64,000 nt of DNA from Lumbricus rubellus (Eukaryota; Annelida; Clitellata; Crassiclitellata; Lumbricidae), in assembly GCA_945859605.1 (NCBI GenBank), contig OX243815.1:41174459-41238458 (forward strand), written 5' to 3'. Below are positions 46,628 through 58,370 of this stretch, in pieces; position 1 is the stretch's first letter; each line of letters starts with the position of its first letter. The position numbers and the translations under genes are program-made. A model generated the notes under the pieces. That model saw only the letters and a program-made list of their open reading frames with translations. It did not search any database and was not told the origin of the DNA.

Positions 46628-48472
46628 ATGTCGCACAGTGAAGCAACTCAAACTGTGTTTAGGCCAAAAGATGTTTTACCTCTGCCGCAATACCAATTCT
46701 GGCTCGACGCCATTAGGAATGACGACAGCCAACAGATAAGTAGAGTACTAAAAACGAGTGATATGCTCACGAAGTCAAAATTACTGAACGGTTCATTTTA
46801 GTTCCAAGAAAATCCGGAAGTCAAACGTTTAACCAAAAAACGACCGATATTTACTCATCCATTTACTCTGGCAGCCATGTACGGGTCTATGCGAGTATGT
46901 GACGTCATGGTTAAATATGACGTCGACGTCTACACTCAGGAAAAAGACGATTTCAACGTTTTTCATTGTTTGGTCTGTGTTGCATTTATTCAACCACACA
47001 ACGAAGAATCAATTGCGCAAAGTTACACCAAGTTGTGTCGTATTATTCCGGAAGAAAACATCGCCAGACTTCTGCGTATGGAAGACACAGCTGGACTTAG
47101 GCCGCTGGAGTTCGCTGTTCATCAGGGAGCGCTGAGGATAATGATGACTATTTTTGAAACACCAGGAATATATAAGATAAGAGAGGATATCATAGGTGTA
47201 AGAAGATATCGTTGGTATGACATCACAGAGTACGAGACAGGCGACGTTGCTGTAAAACGGCATGTTGCCAAGTCGCCAATACATATTCTTGGTTTACTCG
47301 ATGAAAGGCATTTTTACTCAGGTTTTGGAAAACATGTCTTCACCGAATCCATAATCGCAGATTGGATTCGGAAATCAGTTCAGAGAAAACGTATCCATAT
47401 CGTCATCTGGTTTCTTCTCAAAATTGTCTACACCTGCGCTTTCTGTGTGTATCAGTTTAGCCAGATCAACGTCACTAAACGGTACAGCATGAGAAAAAGT
47501 TCTGAACTGCGTTATGAAAGTGAGAGGAATATTTTCAATGATACTACCAACTGCGATGACAATCCGATGTCGATCTCGGTGACTGCTAAAAGATGTCTGG
47601 AAACTTATTTGATATTGCAGTCATTTATGACTCTGCTGTACGACTCGCTGTCGATTTTTCATGCAGTAAAGATTGTATCAGAACTGCTGCTTTTGGTTAG
47701 GGATTTGTCAGGAAAGCTAAAGAAAGTTAAGTTTTATATCTCCATGGCCTCGCAGCGCTTTCCCGGTTTTATATTTGCCATTCTGGTGATCGTCGAAATA
47801 GCCATCTATAACAATCCGACGAAAGAAAATGTGGCGTTTCTGACTCTAATGCATTTTTGCCAAACTCCGATTATTACTAGTGCCATTTTGCACCACATGG
47901 AAATCTTTCAATCCATCGGGCACATGGTTCTCTACATCAGGCGAATGTTGTCGATGTTGGTTTACTTTGTCATTATTTGCGAATGTTTCCTGACTGCTTT
48001 CTTGTGCCTCTTCATCATGGCATCCACTCAAGACCACAATGGAGGCTGTCTATCGCAGTTTTCAGACATACTGGGTGCCGAATTCTCGATGATTCTCATA
48101 TTCCTGAATTCTATGGACGTTCGTGGTTTCAGCACTGGGTCACTAGTAGGTTTTGCAGCGGTCCACGTCAGCTATGTTCTTGTCGTTGCCATCCTTCTAT
48201 TTAATTTGCTGATTGCTCTGTTTTCAGACGAAATCAAGACAATATCCGAAAACAGAGAGGTTCTTATGTGCATTGATTATTTGTGGACAGTTTGTTCTTT
48301 GAACCATATGGCCTTGAATACACCGCTACTGCGACCTGTTTACATTCATGCATTAAGATCAGTGATAAAGAAAACGTATGCCCTCATGGGAGGCAAAATT
48401 TGTCTAGTGTCAGTTGACAGTGCTAAGCCTACAAATATTCGAACATCCACTGTAAGGCATATGCTTTCTTGA
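46628..48472 (+). pseudogene. TRP-like channel, locus 6 (B subfamily), one nonsense codon at codon 58
   Basis: The ATG at 46628 (MSHSEATQ) is in frame with the whole gene, except that TAG at 46799-46801 replaces the CAG (Gln58) of loci 7 and 8. The other 556 codons are open: ankyrin-like segment from YGSMRVCDVMVKYDVDVY, linker GVRRYRWYDITEYETGD, six membrane segments, a pore loop ending LNSMDVRG, S6 FNLLIALFSDEIKTISENRE. The C-terminus is longer by some ten residues (TNIRTSTVRHMLS). An ATG at 46877 could start a protein lacking the first 83 residues but keeping all membrane segments. Young pseudogene, null allele, or N-terminally shortened gene. Confidence 0.8.
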
Positions 48473-48734
48473 GTCCAATTTCCGGTTAGACTTATGCTGA
48501 ACATCGTCAAAGCCTGGTCATGATTAATGTGCATAATTAGGCCTATATATATGTTGAATGGGTCTCATGTTCTACAAATTGCAAAATGAAGACGCTGTTA
48601 CCGGAAAATTTTCAAGACTTTGCTAGGTGAAACTTCTGCCTGCACCAGTGCACCTGTTATAGGACTCAACAGAGTCAAGACTATTGGAGTTTGCCTTACA
48701 ATCTGCCGTATTCAAAGCTGATGCCAATATCAAT

Positions 48735-49226
48735 CATCATCATCATCAATATCCTTAGGCTCAATGCCCGTAGGAGTCCGATGCCACTCTCTGTCTGAGT
48801 CTGTCTCGTGCCATGTTGCCCAGCTTCAACCGGTTGGGTCAGCAGGTCTGCTCCATACCATTAACATCTTGGAGCATCTAAACCTTGTCTGATTGAAGAG
48901 AATCGTGAAAAAGAAGCACAAAGGACAACGTGGGTCAATGCCCGTTGTGTCCCACGCTCTCTCCCCCGACCCTCTCCATCGGTGTGTCCTGACCGACCTG
49001 AGCATGTCTGCTTCACATCATGACACCTTGAAGCATCTGGGTAGCTATGTCACTTGTGTCGTGGTTTTGGCGGATTACAATCGTCTTGGTTTTTCACTGC
49101 CAGCGTATCGCCACCCATCTGGCAAACCTTCCTCATTTTGTCCGGGCTTAGGACCGGCACAGGGACGTTGTTGGTTCCCTGTGGCAGAGGATGGATGCAG
49201 TTTAACGTCATGCCCAGGACATATCA
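48735..49226 (-). mobile_element. retroposon fragment with (ATG)n tail, only in B copy 1
   Basis: About 492 bp flanked by ATATCAAT (48727-48734 and 49227-49234) and absent at the matching place in copy 2 (about 56020). The plus strand starts with CATCATCATCATCAATATCC, so the tail is on the minus strand. The complement contains CTGTGCCGGTCCTAAGCCCG, a phrase I associate with non-LTR 3' regions in invertebrates. No protein domain is seen. Confidence 0.6.
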
Positions 49227-49670
49227 ATATCAATGTGTGACTATAAAAGCAGTTCCATGTTCAATTGTACATGTATATCTATGTGAATGAAATGTCAGTC
49301 CATTATTTTGCGCAAGGTGTTTCTGAAAAAGTTGGGAGACAAGTTTAAAATTGAATAAATAACTAATACTTGGTTTGAATCGATGTGTCTATGTTTCATT
49401 AGTAACAGCAGAAAATATTCAGTGAGCTGGTTTTAATACAATTTACCTGGCTGTCTGCTGCACCAGGTTTTAGGAACATTTGGCTAATACGCAATTATTG
49501 ACAACTGGGTCCTTGTTGACTCACAAAAATTATTTGTTCATGTTTGTCATTTGTCAATAATATAGTAGACGTAAAAGCCGTGCTCGACTGAGGCCAACAA
49601 ACACACAGGCAATATTGATTTCTAGTAGACCCTATAAGGTGTATCGTAATGACATTAAATAATGCCTACA

Positions 49671-50209
49671 TTGTTGGGCGCGGTGGTGTGTTCGTCGCCT
49701 TGCAACCGAATGGTTGCAGGCTCCAATCCAGTGGCGGCGCCAGAATTTCAGGTTTGGGGTGGAGGCTGTAGCTGGTCCAAGAAATTTTCCGTCTTTTATT
49801 TTTATTTGCCCAAAAATCTGACGAATTTTTTAGTCATTCGATCTCAAACCCAAGAAGATATTCCATTTTCGCCGTCAAAACTCTGGCCCCTTTTTTCTAG
49901 TCGTCCTATGGTTTTGGACTTTATTTCTCCCGATTTTACTCCTTCTCAGGTCAGTATACGCTATGTACCCATGGTTGTAGACATTTTCCGCATTTTTCTT
50001 TGGGGAGAGTTGGGCGCCATTTAGGGGAGCTTACCCCCTTTATCTCCCCTAGCGCCGCAACTGTTCCAATCCACTTCAAGTAGCCACGAAAGAACCTTAA
50101 CAAGTTCTTCGGCGTGAAACTCCGATGCAGTGTCCGCTCAGCATTCGGGAGCGCCTATGAGTAGCGCGAGCATAATGTGGCGTTATAGCAAGTGCACATA
50201 CAAACAATG
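49671..50209 (+). mobile_element. tRNA-derived SINE split by a hAT-like MITE (49729-50063)
   Basis: The SINE head is GGGCGCGGTGGTG...GGCTCCAATCC and its body resumes at CCACTTCAAGTAGCC after the insert. The insert begins CAGTGGCGGCGCCAG, ends in AGCGCCGCAACTG and is flanked by CTCCAATC and TTCCAATC, an 8-bp duplication with one change, as in hAT elements. The same nested pair occurs at 57291-57850. Confidence 0.75.
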
Positions 50210-50774
50210 ATATACAATTTATACACCTTGTAGGCTATAATGCTTAAACGAAGTTCGATTTCTCCTGAGTTTTAAACGCCTCATGCTATACGGTAGCGAA
50301 CGAGTGGATCTGAATGTTTCCCAAGATAGCGGTGAGAGTTTGAAATTTTGTTATAATACAAAACCGTGTCTTCCATTTAACAACAGAATTTTAGATGGAT
50401 ATTATGTTAATTTAAGCTGAAAGCTACCGTAACGGTAGTCGGTGCAGCGCAAAGAAATAATGACTAGGCGTAGGCTTACTTATTCTTTTCTGCTGAACCT
50501 TTGAATGAAGCGCCACTGAGTAGCGTAGATGTCTGATAGTGGCGCTAGATCAATTTTAAATCGATTAATTGTATCGATCTAATACAACACGAACACTTCC
50601 TCCAATGTTCACCATCATGATAACTGATCTTTCATGTGATAATATTTCTTTATGTTTTAAAAACAACATAAAGACAGTTAGCAGAACGCTACGAGCGAGT
50701 TAAAGATGCACGCGGACAAGAGCGTTTGCATAATAGTTTGGTATGTAGGCATATTTGGTTTCATTATTTTCCAG

Positions 50775-51537
50775 GTGACCCGACTAAAGGGCGCCCGATA
50801 AAAGGGCGCCGACAAAAGGGCGCCCGACATAAGAGCGGCGCTCTTAAAAGAAATATTATCGTGAAAGATATCGCGGATTAAATAAATGATTTGAAAAAGA
50901 CAAGTGATCCACCACTACTACATTATATGACTTTAATGTTCAACGAGATGTAGCCTAGAAGAGTAGAAGGCCAGAAATTATTTTAGAACTACAAACAAGA
51001 AACTTAATGAGAAGTTGAAAGGATGCACTTGGAATTTGATGAAAAGTTAAAACTACATGTAAGGTAGCCTAATGCGGTTGTCTACGGCTAAGAATCTGCT
51101 AGCCAAACACTCAGCGGCGCATAACACTAGGAATTTCACGACATTTTCACGACAATTTCGCGATCTCCTCCATGTTAATGATACAAAACAGTAGAGCTGA
51201 CGTGCTTCCTTTGTTTGATATGAAGCTCATATCACGTGATGAAGACCTTTCCAACCTCTAATCTTACCGCTTGCTGCAAGTGAATTGTTTATTTTAGCGC
51301 CTTTTCCAGGTCCTCCGAGCATGTTGGGTCTGAACAAACATCAGGTGTGAAACAGTTAATTAAGTAGTAGGCCTAATTGCTATTTGTCCCGTCGTCGTTG
51401 AGCTGCTTATTTACTTATAATATTATCACTCTTCATCGCTAATATTTCTTTTAAGAGCGCCGCTCTTATGTCGGTCGCCCTTTTGTCGGCGCCCTATTGT
51501 CGGCGCCATTTTGTCGGGCGCCCTTTTAACAGGTGAC
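50775..51537. mobile_element. fold-back-like DNA transposon with internally repeated ends
   Basis: The two arms (about 50775-50870 and 51440-51537) are inverted copies. Each contains three or four tandem variants of AAAAGGGCGCCCGAC, followed by ATAAGAGCGGCGCTCTTAAA. The flanks ATTTTCCAG and ATTTTCCCAG suggest a target duplication of about 9 bp. The site is uninterrupted in the related flank near 45345. The 570-bp interior has no transposase frame. Confidence 0.75.
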
Positions 51538-52746
51538 ATTTTCCCAGCTAAGCGTTGCAGCGTGGAAAGATGTCAGTGTATAGGCCTAATGGAAAAGTGC
51601 AGTCATCAATAGCCAGTGAAAATCTGCAAGCATAATTATGTGTAGAGGTAAACCTATGTGCAGAAAAGAAGATGTAAGCGGTAAGCCTAGTTGTTATTTA
51701 TTTGCGCTGTATCAACTACCGTAGCTTTCAGTTTAAATCAGCATCCATCCATCTAAAAGTTTTATTGTTAAATGGAAGACACGGTTTCTTACGATAAAAA
51801 ATTTCAAAACTCTCACCACTCTCTGTGCAAACATTAAAACCAACTCGTACTCTGTAGCCTGCTGCGTTTAAAACACAAAAGAAAGTGAATTTCATATGAT
51901 CATCAAGGCTACATGTATATCAATGTGGTACAATTATAGGGTTTATGCGCGTCTGCTGAGTATAAGATTACTACATGCATTATTTTGTTTCCTTATTGCA
52001 TGCGGTAATCCCATTGGTTGTGCAATCTATAATCATAATATTATTGCATTATCCATTGTCAGTTTTAATTTGCATTCAATTGCTAACAGCAGCTACTACC
52101 ATTATACTCATAGTAAGCCTACACCATATTTTAAAACGTTGAGATACACCTACCCAAAAACCAACATGCTGAGCGATTTATCTAGCTAATAGTTTTTGCA
52201 ACATGCCTTTGCTGTTTTCTGGTATGCCTATACAAAATATACAAACATTCATACAATAACGTCTAGTTGAATTTTCTATGAGCATGACTCCATTATCTAG
52301 AGCAAGTATGCCGTTGTCCTGGTAAAACTGATTTCTGCTAATAAACACATTGACGAACATACATTATTACATTCCAAATGGCTAAGGTTGATGCTGAGTA
52401 GGTCTACCTTTTCGTATTTGGTGCACACATTAATGCCAGAGTGAGAAATAAATCCTGTTTGGACTCGTTCGGTTTCTAAAACAAAGAAATGACAAACATT
52501 ATAGCTCAAGCGTTCTCAACCAGGGCGCAGTCTCAGCTAGGACTATTATAAATGAATACGAATCTTGAATGTGATGGAGTCTATACCAAGTGCGTTTAGC
52601 AGTTTGGTAGTTGATAAATGTTCGCTAACTGCGACAAGTCGAAAAGTCTGCGATTGAAAACGTCTAAAGCAAAAAAGGAAGGCTCAGTTTATTGCGAATA
52701 TTCCTACTTGCAAAAGCAGTAATAGGCCTAATATCAAAAGGCAGCA

Positions 52747-54561
52747 ATGTCGCACAGCGAAGCAACCCAAACTGTGTGTAGGCCAGAAGATGTTTTACCA
52801 CTGCCGCAATACCAATTCTGGCTCGACGCCATAAGGAATGACGACAGCCAACAGATAAGTAGAGTACTAAAAACGAGTGATATGCTTACGAAGTCAAAAT
52901 TACTGAACGGTTCATTTCAGTTCCAAGAAAATCCGGAAGTCAAACGTTTAACCAAACAACGACCGATATTTACTCATCCATTTACATTGGCAGCCATGTA
53001 CGGATCTATGACAGTATGTGACGTCATGGTTAAATATGACGTCGACGTCTACACTCAGGAAAAAGACGATTTCAACGTTTTTCATTGTTTGGTTTGTGTT
53101 GCATTTATTCAACCACACAACGAAGAATCAATTGCGCAAAGTTACACCAAGTTGTGTCGTATTATTCCGGAAGAAAACATAGCCAGACTTCTGCGCATGG
53201 AAGACACAGCTGGGCTTAGGCCGCTGGAGTTCGCTGTTCATCAAGGAGCGCTGAGGATAATGATGACTATTTTTGAAACACCAGGAATATATAAGATAAG
53301 AGAGGATATCATAGGTGTAAGAAGATATCGTTGGTATGATATCACAGAGTACGAAACAGGCGACGTTGCTGTAAAACGGCATGTTGCCAAATCGCCAATA
53401 CATATTCTTGGTTTACTCGATGAAAGGCATTTTACCTCAGGTTTTGGACGGCATGTCTTCACCGAATCCATAATCGCAGATTGGATTCAAAAAACAGTTC
53501 AAAGAAAACGTTTCGTTATCGTCATCTGGTTTCTTCTCAAAATTGTCTACACTTGCGCTTTCTGTGTGTATCAGTTTAGCCAGATCAACGTCACTAAACG
53601 GTACAGCATGGGAAAAAGTTCTGAACTGCATCATGAAAGTGAGAAGAATTATTTCAATGACACTACTAACTGCGATGAAGATCCGATGTCGATCTCGGTG
53701 ACTGCTAAAAGATGTCTGGAATCTTATTTGATATTGCAGTCATTTATGACTCTGCTGTACGACTCGCTGTCGTTTTTTCATGCAGTCAAAATTGTGTCAG
53801 AGCAGCTGATATTAGTAAGGGATTTGTCAGGAGAGCGCAAGAAAGTTAAGGTTTATATCTCCATGGCCTCGCAGCGCATTCCCGGCTTGCTATTTGCCAT
53901 TATGGTGATCGTCGAAATAGCTATTTATAATAATCCGACGAAAGAAAATGTGGCGTTTCTGACGATTATGCATCTTTGCCAAACTCCGATTATTACTAGT
54001 GCTATATTGCACCACATGGAAATCTTTCAATCCATCGGGCACATGGTTCTCTACATCAGGCGAATGTTGTCCATGTTGGTTTACTTTATCATTATTTGCG
54101 AATGTTTCATAACTGCTTTCTTGCGCCTCTTCATTATGTCATCCTCGCAAGACCACAATGGAGGCTGCCTATCGCAGTTTTCAGACTTGTTGAGTGCTGA
54201 ATACTCGATGATCCTCATATTCCTGAATTCTATGGACGTTCGTGGTTTCAGCACTGGCTCACAAGTAGGTTTTGAAGCGGTCCACGTCAGCTATGTTCTT
54301 GTCGTTGCCATCCTTCTGTTTAATTTGCTGATCGCTCTGTTTTCAGACGAAATCAAGACAATATCCGAAAACAAAGAGGTTCTGGTGTGCATTGATTATT
54401 TGTGGACAGTTTGTTCTATAGACCATATGGCCTTGAATACACCGCTACTGCGACCTATTTACATTCATGGGAGAAGATTATTGATAAAGAGAACGTATGT
54501 CTCCACGGGAGGCAAAATTTGTTTGTTGTTAGTTGACAGTGCTAAGCGTACAAATATTTGA
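52747..54561 (+). CDS. TRP-like channel, locus 7 (B subfamily, intact)
   Basis: 604 residues, one exon. Layout: LPLPQYQFW (18-26); ankyrin-like helices at about 73-104 and 156-180; invariant linker IYKIREDIIGVRRYRWYDIT (181-200); S1 255-276; extracellular loop with NVT (281) and NDT (304) glycosylation-type sites and a cysteine; S2 323-346; S3 379-395; S4 404-430; S5 441-464; a pore loop 474-500 ending LNSMDVRG; S6 510-532 with NLLIALFSDE. A tail Trp-containing helix (YLWTVCSID) follows, comparable in position to the TRP box region. Cation-channel activity is inferred from the S5-pore-S6 pattern; there is no TRPV-type GMGD filter. The start is the first ATG after CAGCA. Confidence 0.84.
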   Translation: MSHSEATQTVCRPEDVLPLPQYQFWLDAIRNDDSQQISRVLKTSDMLTKSKLLNGSFQFQENPEVKRLTKQRPIFTHPFTLAAMYGSMTVCDVMVKYDVDVYTQEKDDFNVFHCLVCVAFIQPHNEESIAQSYTKLCRIIPEENIARLLRMEDTAGLRPLEFAVHQGALRIMMTIFETPGIYKIREDIIGVRRYRWYDITEYETGDVAVKRHVAKSPIHILGLLDERHFTSGFGRHVFTESIIADWIQKTVQRKRFVIVIWFLLKIVYTCAFCVYQFSQINVTKRYSMGKSSELHHESEKNYFNDTTNCDEDPMSISVTAKRCLESYLILQSFMTLLYDSLSFFHAVKIVSEQLILVRDLSGERKKVKVYISMASQRIPGLLFAIMVIVEIAIYNNPTKENVAFLTIMHLCQTPIITSAILHHMEIFQSIGHMVLYIRRMLSMLVYFIIICECFITAFLRLFIMSSSQDHNGGCLSQFSDLLSAEYSMILIFLNSMDVRGFSTGSQVGFEAVHVSYVLVVAILLFNLLIALFSDEIKTISENKEVLVCIDYLWTVCSIDHMALNTPLLRPIYIHGRRLLIKRTYVSTGGKICLLLVDSAKRTNI

Positions 54562-54568
54562 ATATCTA

Positions 54569-55736
54569 CAGGGTGGGCCATAAAAAAGTAACCCCCTACG
54601 GTTTTTTGCCAATATCTTGGCCAGAAGTAAGAATTTTGAAATGAAATTTTACAGTCTTGCATGCAATTCATATTTACACATGATAGCCAGATTTCATCAA
54701 AATATTTTAAACACAACAAAAGTTATAACACTTTTAGTGAGGCGACCCTCCGTTTTTTGACGATTCAAAAACGAAACGCAAAACAAATTAGATTTTTTGC
54801 TAATATCATGACCAGAGGTAAGAATTTCAAAATGAATTTTTACAGGTTTAAAGACAATTCATATTTACACATGATAGCCAGATATCGTCAAAATATTTTA
54901 AACACAACAAAAGTTATACCACTTTTAGTGAGGCCACCTACCGTTTTTTACGATTCAAAACCGAAACGCAACAAAAATAATAAAACACGATTTTATTAAG
55001 TCTCATCTCAAATAACTGTTGTCAAATGAACTTCGTAGTGCTTCACAACTTATGTTCAATGTGCCTACCACCAGTGCCAAAACTTCTTTTGAGTCTCTTT
55101 GCAAAGTTCCTGATGGACCTGTTGATTAATATGACAGATTCCTTATTTACCAATTTGATTGTCTTGCTAAGTGACTTCTCAGTGGCGCGCAGCAACGATG
55201 GCATACTCTGTTTCTTTTATAAATAGTAATAATAATGATCATGTGGCAATATCAAGGCTATTTGAAATCAAATATTTGAGATGAGAATTAATAAAAGTGT
55301 GTTTTTGTTAGTTTTTTGTGCCGTTACCTTTCTGAATCACCAAAAACGGCGGGCGCCTCACTGAATGTGGTATAACTTTTGTTCTGTTTGATATATTTTG
55401 ATGAAATCCGGCCATCATGTGCAGGTATGAATTGTCGTTATGCCTGTAAAATTTCATTTCGATATTCTTACTTCGGACCAATATATTTCCAAAATAATTA
55501 AATTGGATTTTTTGCAACTTTTGGTTGCGTCGCATTTTTGAATCGTCAAAAAACGGCGGGTCGCCTCACTAAAAGTAATATAACTTTTGTTCTGTTTAAA
55601 ATAGTTGGATGAAATCTGGTCATCCTTTGTAAATATGAATTTTCTTTAAGCCTGTAAAATTTGATTTCGAAATTCTTACTGCTGGCCAAGATATGGGCAA
55701 AAACCGTAGGGGATTACTTTTTTATGGCCCACCCTG
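54569..55736. mobile_element. Tc1/mariner-related element with long inverted arms
   Basis: 1168 bp bounded by CAGGGTGGGCCATAAAAAAG and its complement, with TA on each side. Each arm of about 430 bp consists of two tandem sub-units (GGCCA-ATAT...TTTTACAG...CACTTTTAGTGAGGC). In the middle, the minus strand has a short transposase-like remnant (NRSIRNFAKRLKRSFGTGG, about 55060-55130). The homologous flank of locus 6 lacks the element. Non-autonomous. Confidence 0.8.
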
Positions 55737-56424
55737 TACATATTAAGGCATATGCTCTATTGAGTCCAATTTCCGGTTAGGCCTATGCTGAACATGGTCA
55801 AAGCCTGGTAATGAATGATGTGCATAATTATTTATATCTATGTTGAATGGATCTCATGTTCTACAAATCGCAAATGAAGACGCTGTTACCGGCTAATTTT
55901 CTAGACATTGCTAGATGATCCCTTGTGAAACTTCTGCCTGCACCTGTTATAAGATTCAACAGAGTCAAGACTCTCGGAGTTTGCATTACAAGCTGCCGTA
56001 TTCAAAGCTGATACCGATGTCAATGTGTGACTATATTAGCAGTTCCATGTATAATTATCTATGTGAATGAAATGTGCAAGATGTTTCTGAAAAAGTTTGG
56101 AGACAAGTTTAAGATGGAAAAAAGAACTAATAGGGCCTTCTTGGTTTGAATCGATGTGTCGATGTTTCATTAGTAACAGCAGAAAATATTCATTGCTTGG
56201 TTTTATTAGAATTTACCTTTCTGTCTGCTGCGCCAGGTTTTAGGAACATTTGGCTAATGCGCAATTATTGACAACTGGGTCTTTGTTGACTCACAAAAAT
56301 TATTTGTTCATATTTGTCATTTGTCAATGATATAGTAGACGTAAAAGCCGTGCTCGACTGAGGCCAACAAACACACAGGCAATATTGATTTCTTGTAGAC
56401 CCTATTATAAGGTGTATCGTAATG

Positions 56425-57262
56425 GGGTCGCAAAGGTTTGTCAGTCACTCATTCAATTGAGTAAAGCGGGGAGGAGACCCGACCGACGACTCCAATTGGA
56501 GCGTAGACTCGGAACCGACCTGGGCTGGCGAATCAAAGTCCACCGTGCCCACCTTCTCGTGGTGCGACCTGTTAGTAACCTTTCCGTATGGAAGGGTGAA
56601 CGAACGGGCACGGATGGCAAACGGGGGGAAGGCAATGGCAAACCACCCCTTATCTTCTGCCAAGAAAAAAGTCATGGTGTATTCAAGGAATAAATCAACG
56701 ATAGTCACCAAAGGTGAGACCCTCAGGCCTGAGGGTGACTTAATGGCTAACGGTCTGGAAAAGATTTGGAAGGATAAATACGTGAGCAGGGAAACAAAGA
56801 AAAGACTGGTAAGAGCACTGATCTTCCCAGTGGTCCTATATGGATGCGAGACATGGACAAAGACACGGGATATGGAAAAGAAAATCAACGCGTGTGAAAT
56901 GTGGATTTGGAGAAAGATGCTAAGGATTTCATGGACGGAGAAGAGAACTAACGAATCGGTGCGCGAGGAGCTTGGAATAGAGAGGGAGGAGACACTGCAG
57001 CAAACAGCAACTTGGAGAAAATTGAGCTACTTTGGCCATGTGATGAGATCTAACGGTCTGGAAAAGGAGCTGATGACGGCATGCGGTGAGGGAAGGAGAA
57101 GATGCGGAAGACCTAGGAAGAAATGGTTGGATGAGGTACAGGAAAAGTCTGGCATGAGACTGGAGGAGCTACGAGAGGCGACTAGAGAGAGGAGACGTTG
57201 GAGAGAATACATCAAGGCTTTCGCCAGAGCTCCAGAAGCTGACGGCACCAGGTGACCAGGTG
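56425..57262 (+). mobile_element. non-LTR retrotransposon 3' fragment with RT C-terminal domain
   Basis: 838 bp flanked by ATCGTAATG on both sides (56416-56424, 57263-57271); copy 1 has the single empty site near 49645. The plus frame ending at 57255 codes the post-RT region of invertebrate endonuclease-reverse transcriptases: VLYGCETWTKTRDMEKKINA, MWIWRKMLRISWTEKRTNES, LSYFGHVMRSNG and RRCGRPRKKWLDEV. RT catalytic motifs are missing (5'-truncated). The element ends (GGTGACCA)n without poly-A. Confidence 0.85.
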
Positions 57263-57290
57263 ATCGTAATGACATTAAATAATGCCTACA

Positions 57291-57850
57291 TTGTTGGGCG
57301 CAGTGGTGTATTTGGTGTGTTCGTCGCCTTGCAACCGAAGGGTTGCAGGTTCGAATCCAGTGGCGGCGCCAGATTTTCAGTTTTGGGGTGGGGGGGAAGA
57401 CTGAAGTTGGTCCAAGAAATTTTCCGTCTTTTATTTTTATTGGCCCAAAAATCTGACGACTGTTATAGTCATTCGATCTCAAACCCAAGAAAATATCCCA
57501 TTTCCCCCGTCAAAAATCTGACGATTTTTTAGTCATTCGATCTCAAACCCAAGAAAGTATCCCATTTTCCCGATTTTACCCTTTCTCAGGTCAGTATACG
57601 CTATGTACCCATGGTTGTAGACATTTTCCGCATTTTCCGTTGGGGGGAGTTGAGCGCCATTTCGGAGGGGCTTACCCCCATATCCCCCATAACGACGCCG
57701 CTGTTCCAATCCACTTCAAATCGCCGAGTAAGGACCTTGGGCAAGTTCTTCACTCGCAATTGCGTGAAACTTCGATGCAGCGTCCGCTCTGCATTCGGGA
57801 GCGCCTCTGAGTAGCAAGAGCTTGAAGTGGCGTTATAACAAGCACACATA
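57291..57850 (+). mobile_element. tRNA-derived SINE split by a hAT-like MITE (57358-57693), copy 2
   Basis: Same arrangement as at 49671-50209. Here box B is intact (GGTTCGAATCC) and the MITE flanks are TTCGAATC and TTCCAATC. The shared nesting shows both insertions predate the duplication of the B blocks. Confidence 0.75.
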
Positions 57851-58370
57851 CAAACATGATTTACAATTTATACACCTTGTAGGTTATAAATGCTTATACG
57901 AAGGTCGCTTTCTCGTGCGTTTTAAACGCCTCTGGCTATAGCGTACGAGTGGATCTGAATGTTTCCCATGATAGCTGTGAGAGTTTTGAAATTTTGTTAG
58001 AATAAAAAACGTGTTTCCATTTACGCCTAACAACAGAATTTTGGATGGATATTTTAAACTGAAAGCTACCGTAACGGTGGTTGGTGCAGCGCTAAGAAAT
58101 AATGACTAGTCTAGGCGTACTTATTATTTTCTGCTGCCCCTTTGAATGAAGCGCCACTGAGTAGCGTGGGTGTCCGATAGTGGCGCTATATCAATTTTAA
58201 ATCGATTAATTGTATCGACCTAATACAACTTCCAATCAGGATAACTGATCTTTCATGTGATAATTTTTCTTTATGTTTTAAAAAACAACATAAAGACAGT
58301 CAGCAGAACGCAACGAGCAAGTTGAAGATGCACGCGGACAAGGGATTTTGCATAATTTTTATAGTTTGAT

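Larger units (their letters stand above)
45340..50774. repeat. B-type duplicated block, copy 1 (others 51538-58370 and 60262-63430)
   Basis: About 1.3 kb of 5' flank, the channel gene and up to 2.3 kb of 3' flank are shared by the three blocks, in the same order and direction. Copy 1 alone holds the insertion at 48735-49226. Copies 1 and 2 share a SINE split by a hAT-like element. Copy 3 lacks the distal 3' flank. Confidence 0.85.
51538..58370. repeat. B-type duplicated block, copy 2
   Basis: Homologous to 45340-50774. Insertions special to this copy are the mariner-like element at 54569-55736 and the non-LTR fragment at 56425-57262; both have empty sites in copy 1. Confidence 0.85.
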
